Origin: Desulfobacter sp.
GTDB taxonomy: Bacteria > Desulfobacterota > Desulfobacteria > Desulfobacterales > Desulfobacteraceae
DNA length: 14,970 nt
Direction: 5' to 3'
NCBI GenBank assembly: GCA_030145005.1
Contig: JAQYWJ010000032.1
Location: 1 to 14,970, forward strand
In this document: positions 1 through 6,900 of the stretch, piece by piece
How the letters are laid out: each line of letters starts with the position of its first letter
How positions within the stretch are numbered: position 1 is the stretch's first letter
Translations under genes and position numbers: made by a program
The notes under the pieces: model-generated
What the model saw: only the letters and a program-made list of their open reading frames with translations
What the model was told of the DNA's origin: nothing
The model's database searches: none

Positions 1-20
1 TTTACAATATTTGCGAAAAT

Positions 21-37
21 GCGGGCGGGACGCCCGC
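21..37. repeat. GC-rich REP-like hairpin
   Basis: A perfect 7-bp inverted repeat (GCGGGCG, loop GGA, CGCCCGC) lies in an otherwise AT-rich spacer. Read leftward it is followed by ATTTT, so it could end the transcript of the leftward oxidoreductase gene, whose stop is about 100 bases away. The same kind of GC-rich hairpin occurs as a REP-like intergenic motif in many bacteria; that assignment is from general knowledge, not a search. Confidence 0.45.
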
Positions 38-83
38 GCTCCCGGATATAGCAAAATGAACAAGTTATTTAAGATCCGTTCCT

Positions 84-115
84 TAAATTTGGAACCGACT
101 ATTTTAGGCCCATGG
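84..115 (+). repeat. Short dispersed motif, copy 1 (AACCGACT core next to TTAGGCCCATGG)
   Basis: This stretch carries the core TAAATTTGGAACCGACT followed by ATTTTAGGCCCATGG. A related stretch with the same core orientation (TAATTCAAAACCGACT, then TTTTGGG) lies at 1139-1173, where the CCATGGGCC palindrome sits on the other side of the core. The two copies bracket the oxidoreductase gene. They are short and imperfect, so a common origin is likely but not certain. Confidence 0.35.
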
Positions 116-139
116 AAACAATAAATTCCATGGCCCTAA
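104..139 (-). terminator. Long hairpin overlapping the oxidoreductase stop codon
   Basis: Arms TTAGGCCCATGGAA (104-117) and TTCCATGGCCCTAA (126-139) pair over 14 positions with one mismatch and an 8-base loop. The leftward stop codon (136-138) lies inside the stem. No clear U-tract follows on either strand, so it may be a 3'-end stabilising structure or a Rho-dependent site rather than a classical intrinsic terminator. Confidence 0.4.
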
Positions 140-897
140 GGACTTACTTTTCCCACAGGGGCAAGGTATATCGCAAATTCCTCTTCACCATCAAGGCCGA
201 GCAGTTCATCTAATTCTTCCTGATCATAAGCCGCAATCGCACAGGTCCCGGCATCAATAGCTTCACAGGCAAGGTACAGATTCTGGCAAACATGACCTGC
301 ATCCAGAGCAATGACCTTATGGGCTGCCAACCCGTACCGCCATTCCATTCTATATGGTATGGCAGACCAGATGAACGTAACGGCTGATTTACCCGGATAA
401 GATTGGTTAAGGGACGCAATTATCATTTTTTCTGACAGCAGGTCATCTTTGAATTCAAATACGAGTTGATGGGAAAGGGGTAAATATCTGTACACGCCGG
501 GATCAATGTCGTCCACATTAAAAACGGCAAGATAGGTTTCAAGGGCATGGCGACAGCCTGCAGAAGGCACATTCCTGTATGCATGACCGTGGAATCTTTT
601 CCCCCTGACGCCCTGGGTACACCATAACAGGTATGCCAGTTCTTCCAATGACAGACTTTGATTCAGATATACCCGGTGGCTTTTTCTATTGCCGATGGCG
701 TGTGTGATATCTGTCTGGGAAATCCCATTCCATTCATCAGGACCGGGGAGATCTATTAAGGTTGCGCCCTCAGGGTACGGCTTTTCAATGGGCGGGGCCG
801 GCACTCCCTGGTTTTGGTCTGTAAATTGGAAAGCAATTGTTTTACGGATACTATCTTTGAGAAAGTATCGATACTTTTTAAGTTTGTCATCCGTCAT
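136..897 (-). CDS. SagB-type nitroreductase-fold FMN oxidoreductase
   Basis: A 253-residue cytosolic protein of the nitroreductase/SagB-type dehydrogenase family; members are FMN-dependent and usually dimeric. Visible marks are the FMN-binding basic cluster RKSHR (71-75) after a short N-terminal lead, the block SLSLEELAYLLWCTQG (81-96), RNVPSAG (108-114), the WRYGLAAHKVIALDAGH stretch (186-202), and the C-terminal CAIAAYD...YLAPVGK region typical of the fold. The ATG at 897 is preceded by GGGAGAGGA. SagB proteins in toxin or azoline clusters act with a YcaO cyclodehydratase and a precursor peptide; none is present here, so the substrate is unknown and a general quinone, nitro or flavin reductase role is as likely. 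It stands alone on the minus strand, divergent from the lipoprotein gene. Family assignment is fairly sure; substrate is not. Confidence 0.85.
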   Translation of the reverse strand: MTDDKLKKYRYFLKDSIRKTIAFQFTDQNQGVPAPPIEKPYPEGATLIDLPGPDEWNGISQTDITHAIGNRKSHRVYLNQSLSLEELAYLLWCTQGVRGKRFHGHAYRNVPSAGCRHALETYLAVFNVDDIDPGVYRYLPLSHQLVFEFKDDLLSEKMIIASLNQSYPGKSAVTFIWSAIPYRMEWRYGLAAHKVIALDAGHVCQNLYLACEAIDAGTCAIAAYDQEELDELLGLDGEEEFAIYLAPVGKVSP

Positions 898-936
898 GGT
901 TCCTCTCCCGAAAAATTGGTTTTGAAGTGATCTACC

Positions 937-1082
937 TAGTGTTTGAACGAAAAGTCACCCATCTGCGGCGTTACAGAAAAATTTGCAATCCTGATTGCCA
1001 ATTGTAATTTCGGTTACAAATTATTCTGCGCCTTGCATCTGGGCAACTTTTCGTCCAAACACAGATTCCCGTTCAGGCACTA
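937..1082. repeat. 146-bp palindromic dispersed repeat, copy A (MITE/REPIN-like)
   Basis: The element begins TAGTGTTTGAACG and ends CGTTCAGGCACTA, which are inverted repeats (11 of 13 match). A second nested pair, GTGTTTGAACGAAAAGT at 939-955 and ACTTTTCGTCCAAACAC at 1046-1062, matches at 16 of 17 positions. The interior also folds back (CAGAAAAATTTGCAA against TTACAAATTATTCTG). It aligns without gaps to 1802-1947 with about 19 differences. It encodes no protein and starts 40 bases upstream of the oxidoreductase start codon, so that gene's promoter may lie inside it. Clear target-site duplications were not seen. Confidence 0.8.
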
Positions 1083-1138
1083 CTTATCAATTTATCCATA
1101 GTTTACAGCATTTGTTCCTGATTTCATATTTAAACATA

Positions 1139-1173
1139 AGGCCCATGGGCCTAATTCAAAACCGACTTTTGGG
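1139..1173 (+). repeat. Short dispersed motif, copy 2, with a 14-bp perfect palindrome
   Basis: AGGCCCATGGGCCT (1139-1152) is a perfect palindrome, followed by AATTCAAAACCGACTTTTGG. It shares TTAGGCCCATGG (on the minus strand) and the AACCGACT core with the stretch at 84-115. It lies in the spacer upstream of the lipoprotein promoter. Its role is not known; a structural or protein-binding site is possible. Confidence 0.35.
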
Positions 1174-1224
1174 AATTGACTTTCTCCCATGCAATGATTA
1201 CTTCCTTTTGCCGGCTGCAGGCGG

Positions 1225-1248
1225 TATAATAATATTCTAATATTATTA
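1225..1248 (+). promoter_or_regulatory. Consensus -10 box with an overlapping 22-bp palindrome
   Basis: A perfect TATAAT at 1225-1230 lies about 100 bases before the lipoprotein start. The -35 region at the normal distance (TTCCTT at 1202-1207) is weak, so an activator may be needed. A perfect AT-rich inverted repeat, TAATAATATT-CT-AATATTATTA (1227-1248), covers the -10 box and the expected transcription start and could be an operator. The leader is about 95 bases long. Confidence 0.5.
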
Positions 1249-1330
1249 ATTTGGGCGTTAACGGCAAGAAGCAAGGGAGCGAAGTGCCTTTGGAACCCAG
1301 TTTACATGTTAAGACATAGGAGGCAGAAAC

Positions 1331-1804
1331 ATGAATACAGCCGGATCAGGCATAAAATTTATTGTTTGCATCATGGCTGCAGCAATGATGACCATGGCAG
1401 GATGCGCGTCATCCAGCTCCAATGTATATACCTATGAGCAGACCATGCAGGCCCAGACCTTGGAGACAGGGACTGTGGAATCTGTAAAATCCATCATTAT
1501 ACAGGCCTCAAATCCTCCGGTTGCCGGTGGTGCCATCGGTGGTGTGACCGGCGGTGTTCTCGGCAGCACCATCGGCCATGGCCATGGCCGGGATTTGGCC
1601 ACCATTGGCGGGGCCCTGGCGGGTGCGGCCATTGGTGCAGCCATTGAGCATGAGGCCGGAACCAAAAACGGTTTTGAAATTGTTGTTAACCTTGACAGTG
1701 GACGAACCATTGTGGTGGTCCAGGAAGCGGATGTACCGATGTTTCCCGGGGACAGGGTGCGGGTGTTAACAGCCCCGGACGGTACCACCCGGATATCTAA
1801 ATAG
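1331..1804 (+). CDS. Glycine-zipper outer-membrane lipoprotein (SlyB / 17-kDa antigen type)
   Basis: A 157-residue exported lipoprotein. The N-terminus has a hydrophobic signal (about 8-22) ending in the lipobox MAGC, with the lipidated cysteine at 25 followed by serines, which predicts an outer-membrane destination. Residues 65-105 are very rich in Gly and Ala (VAGGAIGGVTGGVLG..., then TIGGALAGAAIGAAI) in the GxxxG pattern of a glycine-zipper membrane segment, interrupted by a His/Gly stretch IGHGHG (81-86). The C-terminal 45 residues form a small beta domain (GFEIVVNLDSGRTIVV...VPMFPGDRVRVL) as in SlyB/Pcp proteins. Such proteins support envelope integrity. The ATG has a strong AGGAGG (1318-1323) seven bases upstream. 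The stop codon is the first three bases of repeat copy B, so the original 3' end may have been replaced. Confidence 0.85.
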   Translation: MNTAGSGIKFIVCIMAAAMMTMAGCASSSSNVYTYEQTMQAQTLETGTVESVKSIIIQASNPPVAGGAIGGVTGGVLGSTIGHGHGRDLATIGGALAGAAIGAAIEHEAGTKNGFEIVVNLDSGRTIVVVQEADVPMFPGDRVRVLTAPDGTTRISK

Positions 1805-1947
1805 TACTTTAACAAAAAATCACCCTTCTGCAGTGTTGTAGAAAAATTTCCAATCCTGATTGCCAATTGTAATTTCGGTTGAAAATTTTTCTGCGCCTTG
1901 CATCTGGGCAACTTTTCGTCCAAACACAACTTTCCATTCAGACACTA
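1802..1947. repeat. 146-bp palindromic dispersed repeat, copy B (MITE/REPIN-like)
   Basis: Same orientation and length as copy A, about 87 % identical by hand. The centre (CAATCCTGATTGCCAATTGT and onward) and the right arm are nearly unchanged, whereas the left arm (TAGTACTTTAACAAAAAATC) has diverged and no longer pairs as well. It fills almost the whole gap between the lipoprotein and typA genes. Its first codon-like triplet TAG is the lipoprotein stop and its right end CACTA is followed after four bases by a small open reading frame ahead of typA. A long ORF frame in phase with typA runs through its right half but is best read as chance. Confidence 0.8.
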
Positions 1948-1951
1948 AGGA

Positions 1952-1978
1952 ATGAGCACAAAAAAGATTATTTTATGA
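1952..1978 (+). other. Possible 8-codon leader ORF coupled to typA
   Basis: ATG at 1952 opens a short frame (MSTKKIIL) whose TGA overlaps the typA ATG as ATGA. AAGGA lies directly before its ATG, which is closer than usual for ribosome binding, so the frame may be untranslated. It is noted because typA itself has no good Shine-Dalgarno sequence at normal spacing, and translational coupling would explain that. Confidence 0.2.
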
Positions 1979-3822
1979 AAAAAAACAGTGCAGTAAATGA
2001 TAAATTAAGAAATGTTGCCATCATCGCCCATGTTGACCATGGAAAAACCACGCTGGTGGATGCCATGTTTAAACAAAGCGGGATGTTCCGGGAAGGCCAG
2101 GCCGTGGATGACCGGCTCATGGATTCCATGGACCTTGAGCGGGAGCGGGGCATTACCATTGCCGCAAAAAACTGCTCGGTCACCTGTAACGGGGTAAAGA
2201 TCAATATTATTGATACCCCGGGCCATGCCGATTTCGGCGGTGAGGTCGAGCGCGCCCTTTCCATGGCGGATTCCGCCATTCTGCTGGTGGATGCCTCTGA
2301 AGGGCCTTTGCCCCAGACCCGGTTTGTGCTCAAAAAAACCTTTGAGGCCAACCTTCCCGTGCTTGTGATCATCAACAAAATCGATCGCAAGGATGCCCGG
2401 CCCGACGAGGTGCTGGACATGGTCTATGACTTGTTTATCGACCTTGGCGCTACGGACGAGCAGCTGGATTTCACCTATCTTTACGCCATTGGCCGGGACG
2501 GGATTGTCAAGCGGGAACTGGAAGAAGAGGTGGATAACCTGAAGGTGCTTTTTGATATCATTATCAATGAGATGCCCCCACCCTCCTATGATCCTGACGC
2601 CCCTTTCCAGATGCTGGTGTCGGATCTTGGCTATTCCGATTACCTGGGGCGCCTTGCCATTGGCAAGGTGTTCAACGGGTCTGCCGCCTCCAACGCATCT
2701 TTGGTATGCATGGATGAGGAGAGCGGCCAGAAACAGCTTAAGGTGTCCAAACTCCAGTCCTATGACGGCATGACGCTGGTGCCGGTGGCCCAGGCAGACA
2801 CAGGAGATATCGTGGTTTTGGCAGGCATTGAGGATGTTAAAATCGGTGACACCATATGCACCCGGGAAAATCCCCTGGCCCTGCCCAGGATCTCAGTGGA
2901 CGAGCCCACGGTGTTCATGCGGTTTGCCATTAACACCTCACCCTTTGCCGGCAAAGAGGGTAAAAACGTTCAATCCAGAAAAATCCGGGAGCGCCTGCTC
3001 AAAGAAACCCTGCTCAACGTGGCCATTGAGGTGGAGGAGAGCAGTAATGACGACAGTTTTGTGGTCAAGGGCCGCGGGGAACTGCAGCTGGCCATTCTCA
3101 TTGAAACCATGCGCCGGGAAGATTTTGAAATATGCGTGGGACGGCCCAGGGTAATTTACCGTGAAGAAAACGGCCAGACCCTGGAACCCATCGAACATCT
3201 GTTCGTGGACTGCGATGAGAATTTCATGGGCGTGGTCACCGAAAAGCTGTCCGTGAGAAAAGGCAAAATGACCAATCTGGTAAACAACGGCAAGGGTCGG
3301 GTCCACCTGGAGTTCTCTATCCCGTCTCGTTCGCTGATCGGGTACCGAGACGAGTTCATGACCGATACCCGGGGCACGGGTATCCTGAATTCCTACCTGT
3401 CCGGATATGAGCCATATCGCGGGGATTTCCCCGTACGCTACACCGGCTCCATTGTGTGCGACCGCCAGGGTAAGGCCGTGCCCTATGCGCTGTTCAACCT
3501 GGAACCCCGGGGACGGCTGCTCATCTCACCGGGCACCCCGGTATACGAAGGCATGGTGATTGGCGAACACAACCGCCATTCGGATATTGACGTCAATGCC
3601 TGTAAGGAAAAGAAACTGACCAATATGCGGGCCTCAGGAAAAGACGACGCCACCACCTGCTCACCGGTTAAACCCATGACCCTGGAAGAAGCCATCCATT
3701 TTATCAGGGACGATGAAATGGTGGAGGTGACCCCCTCATCCATCCGCATCCGCAAGGTGGAACTTAATGCCGGCAAACGCCATATCATGGCCGGAAAGCT
3801 CAAGAAAAAAGATGTAGAGTAG
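1975..3822 (+). CDS. typA: Ribosome-associated translational GTPase TypA/BipA
   Basis: A 615-residue protein of normal length for the family, an EF-G-like GTPase that binds the 70S ribosome at the factor site and helps 50S assembly and growth under stress or cold. GTPase motifs are intact: P-loop AHVDHGKT (18-25), switch I RERGIT (56-61), DTPGH (80-84) and NKID (134-137). Domain II follows (about 208-300), then the EF-G-like domain III/V region and the TypA-specific C-terminal domain (KVELNAGKRHIMAGKLKKKD at the end). The frame is open further upstream to about 1879, but that extension is translated repeat sequence; TypA proteins normally begin a few residues before KLRNVAIIAHVDHGKTT, so the ATG at 1975 is chosen. 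The site before it (AAAAAAGATTATTTT) is a poor ribosome-binding sequence. It is convergent with the large membrane-protein gene. Confidence 0.96.
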   Translation: MKKNSAVNDKLRNVAIIAHVDHGKTTLVDAMFKQSGMFREGQAVDDRLMDSMDLERERGITIAAKNCSVTCNGVKINIIDTPGHADFGGEVERALSMADSAILLVDASEGPLPQTRFVLKKTFEANLPVLVIINKIDRKDARPDEVLDMVYDLFIDLGATDEQLDFTYLYAIGRDGIVKRELEEEVDNLKVLFDIIINEMPPPSYDPDAPFQMLVSDLGYSDYLGRLAIGKVFNGSAASNASLVCMDEESGQKQLKVSKLQSYDGMTLVPVAQADTGDIVVLAGIEDVKIGDTICTRENPLALPRISVDEPTVFMRFAINTSPFAGKEGKNVQSRKIRERLLKETLLNVAIEVEESSNDDSFVVKGRGELQLAILIETMRREDFEICVGRPRVIYREENGQTLEPIEHLFVDCDENFMGVVTEKLSVRKGKMTNLVNNGKGRVHLEFSIPSRSLIGYRDEFMTDTRGTGILNSYLSGYEPYRGDFPVRYTGSIVCDRQGKAVPYALFNLEPRGRLLISPGTPVYEGMVIGEHNRHSDIDVNACKEKKLTNMRASGKDDATTCSPVKPMTLEEAIHFIRDDEMVEVTPSSIRIRKVELNAGKRHIMAGKLKKKDVE

Positions 3823-3844
3823 AGTCCTGACAGGGGCATAAAAA

Positions 3845-3882
3845 CACTGTAATATGATTAAATAATTAATCATATTACAGTG
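3845..3882. terminator. Perfect 16-bp hairpin between convergent genes
   Basis: CACTGTAATATGATTA (3845-3860) and its exact reverse complement (3867-3882) enclose a 6-base loop, AATAAT. Read leftward the stem is followed by TTTTAT, a modest U-tract, which fits termination of the large membrane-protein transcript; read rightward no U-run follows. It lies 22 bases after typA and 24 bases before the opposite stop codon, so it probably serves as a shared barrier. Confidence 0.65.
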
Positions 3883-3906
3883 AGAGCTATTCATCCTTCT
3901 TGCACT

Positions 3907-6900
3907 TTATTTATCCGGACCAGGGTCCTGCCTGGTATCCGTTTCCTGGTCAGGACCGCTCTGTTCCCGGGGCCTGTCTGCCGGTGTCCAGTGGCTTTGT
4001 TGACGGGGTTTGGACTTGCGCCATTTCACTTTGGACCACAGTATGGGGGTACAAAACCGGGTCCATCCCCATTTCAAAATATTGATCAGCCAGAAGGAGA
4101 CCCAAAGCGCCCAGGCCAGCATGGCAACCCGGTAGGCCCACATGGGAATGGACAGCATCCAGGTCCGGGGCAGTACAGGGCCTGACACATCATGGTACCA
4201 GCGCAGCAGGTGGGCACTGGAACCGTTGCCCCGGATGTTCATATCCGGATGGCCTAAAAGTCCGTTGGAGATGCTGAACACCAGACACACGCCTGACGCC
4301 AGGGTCAGTGCCACAATGCCCAGTTGGATCAGGTTGAACTTCATGCCGGTAAACTGATCGGCTTTGGATCGTAAATCCAGGGCAATGAGCCAGCCCGCCA
4401 CAATGATGGCAGCTGCCGGATAATTCATGGAGATGCCGATGAACAGCAAAAACCACTGCAATAGATTCAACGGGGTCCATCCGGTCTTTGACAGGACAAA
4501 GGCAATGATCAGGATCACGATCAGTTCGGACCAGAACAGCACGGCCGGGCCTACCGCCGGTTCCCCGCCCAGAAACAGCGGCCACCGGCTGCTGCCGGGT
4601 TTGATATCCACACAGGTGTTCGCGCTGTCCATACCAAGATTCACAACCGGTGTTTTATAAAAGGAGGAAATACCAACGGCCGACACCCATTGGAGTACAA
4701 TTTTCTGGTGTCCGGGAACAATGGGCAGGGTCACCTGGTTCTGATCCTGCCGGATGGGGCGAATCCTGCCTTGAATTTTCACCTCCTGCAGCCGGGCGTC
4801 TTTGGGCAGGGTAATGGTGTGGCGCCCGCCCTGGCTGCTGTTGATGGTAAGATCCAGCCGGGCCGTGGTGGCTGCCCTGCCCGGTGAAAAAGTCAGCAGG
4901 CTTTTTTCAATGGTCATGGTCTGACCCTCAATGCCCTGGGGCCGGGTCACGGTAAGGGTCAGGGCCTCCCCGGGCCAGGGGTGCCAGGTGGGATACCACC
5001 GGGTACCGGTTTTATGAAAGATCACAGGGGTTCCCTGGTATTCCATGTGGAAAACAGGGCTGACATCCACCTTCCATATTTCGGTCCAGTCCCGGGTATC
5101 GGCATGTTTTAACTCTATTTTATCCGAGGGTGCCAGAAAAGATTCCCAGGCAAGGGTTTTCTGTCCGGACCGGAAATTGACCTTTGCCGTATTCCCCTCT
5201 ACCCGGATACCTTGGGTGGTGATGGATTCGCCGGGAAGCAAAGGGATGTCAAGGACCATGCCTGACCTTGCTTCTCCTTCACGGATTACCCGGGTATTTA
5301 CTTTCCAGACAAGTCCGAGCAGCAGGGTCCGTTCAACCCTGGCAAAGGCGGGCAGAACGCCGGTCTCAAGCACCTGCTGATTGTTACCGTCTGCCCGGGC
5401 TTTTCGTTTAAACTGGAGCTGGGCATCAAAGCTGCCGTCGGGATGACTGCCTTCCACGGTCCAGCCGTCCATGACAATATCCAGGTGCCGGGGCTTTAAA
5501 GGAAAGAAAAGCTGGAATCCGCTCTGCTGCCGTATGGGGCCGCCAAGGTCTATTTTGTGGCGGCCTTTGGGGACCATCACCCAAAATCTCCCCTCTTTTT
5601 TGAAGATGCCGGCAGCGGTCCGGCCGTCCACGGTTACCTGTGACGGCAGCCACTGGCCGGCATCTCCGGGAAGGGGTATTGCCGTGTCAATGGCGGCATG
5701 AACCGTCACCCTGACCTTCATCACATCATTTTTCAGATTAATGGATGCCAAGGGCAGATTTGCACAGTTGTTGAAACATTTATCCGTTTCGAGCAGCCGG
5801 TTTTCCAATTCTTCCAGCATGGACTTTGGCGGAAATTGTGTCGCATGGGACAATGCCGGTGTAAGACACAAAACAAGTGCAAACAAAGCGGGAACCATCT
5901 GTTTGATACCGGTTGCACCGGCCTTTTTAATGCCGCCGTTACCAATGCCGAGCATCCCCCCACCTAAAAGCACCACAAGGGCGACCCGCAAAAATGCCAG
6001 GGCCAGGTTGACTTTTGGCCCGATCAGAAAAAACCCGATGGACTGGTCTTTGCTCACAGGGCCGGACCAGGAAAAGTGGATGGTTTTATAGGCCGGCCAC
6101 AAAGGCATGCCCGGGCCTGTCTGGGTCCGGGCTTTGGGGTCATACTGCATAACCTGGGCAGCCCCGCCGGCTGATGCCGGTGCACTGGCCGTGTACATGC
6201 CTTTGGACATGCTTCCCAAACGCATCAGCTTCGTTGGGGCCGGGGCCTGCCGTTCCGCTTTTGCCACGGCCGGTTTCCGGCCCTCATCCGCCATCTCCAT
6301 CACCTGATCCCGGGATTCTGACCGGATTACGGTATTTGAGGTGTCAGTCCATGTCCTGGCCAGTTCCGGGTATATGCCGATACGAAGGGTCTGGATGGCA
6401 AAGGGAATCACAATGGCGGCAAAACAGATCAGCGCCACACCCTGGCAAAGCTTGACAAAGGCGCGTATCCTGCCCTCGGGCAGATGTTTGAGCAACGCAA
6501 ACCCCGCCAGGAGTACCAGCCAGATATACTTGGGTGCCTGGTGTTCATGGAAAATCAGCACCAGGGTGACAAAGGCCAGGCCGGCTAACGGTTTTGAGTA
6601 AACCCGGGACAGGGCAATGGTAAAAACCAGGAGTACAAAAAAATCCAGCAGGGTCCATCTGCCGACCCAGGTGCCGGGGATGCGGTCCACGCCCCGGGCA
6701 TTGATCAGGGTCCAGCCCGCAGGCAGGTTAAGCGTGCCTTTTACGTCATTGAAATCATGGTCCCAGCCTATTGCCGGAACATCGGCAATCCCTTTTTCAA
6801 AGGTGGCATCAGCCACAATATTTATCCTGCCGTTTCTCAGCTCAATACCGGCCTTGTCGCTATCTTCTCTTTTGGTGATCAACTGCTCTTGACCATCCAC

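Noticed and set aside
1432..1929. 165-residue open frame on the minus strand across the lipoprotein gene
   Set aside because: It mirrors a Gly/Ala-rich coding region (giving Pro/Ala/Met runs), lies largely inside a well-supported gene and extends into the repeat.
937..1947. CRISPR-like array from the repeated sequences
   Set aside because: Only two long copies over 850 bases apart with genes between them; no regular spacer pattern.
1879..1974. N-terminal extension of typA from a TTG at 1879
   Set aside because: The extra 32 residues are translated repeat-element sequence, and TypA proteins start near the ATG at 1975.
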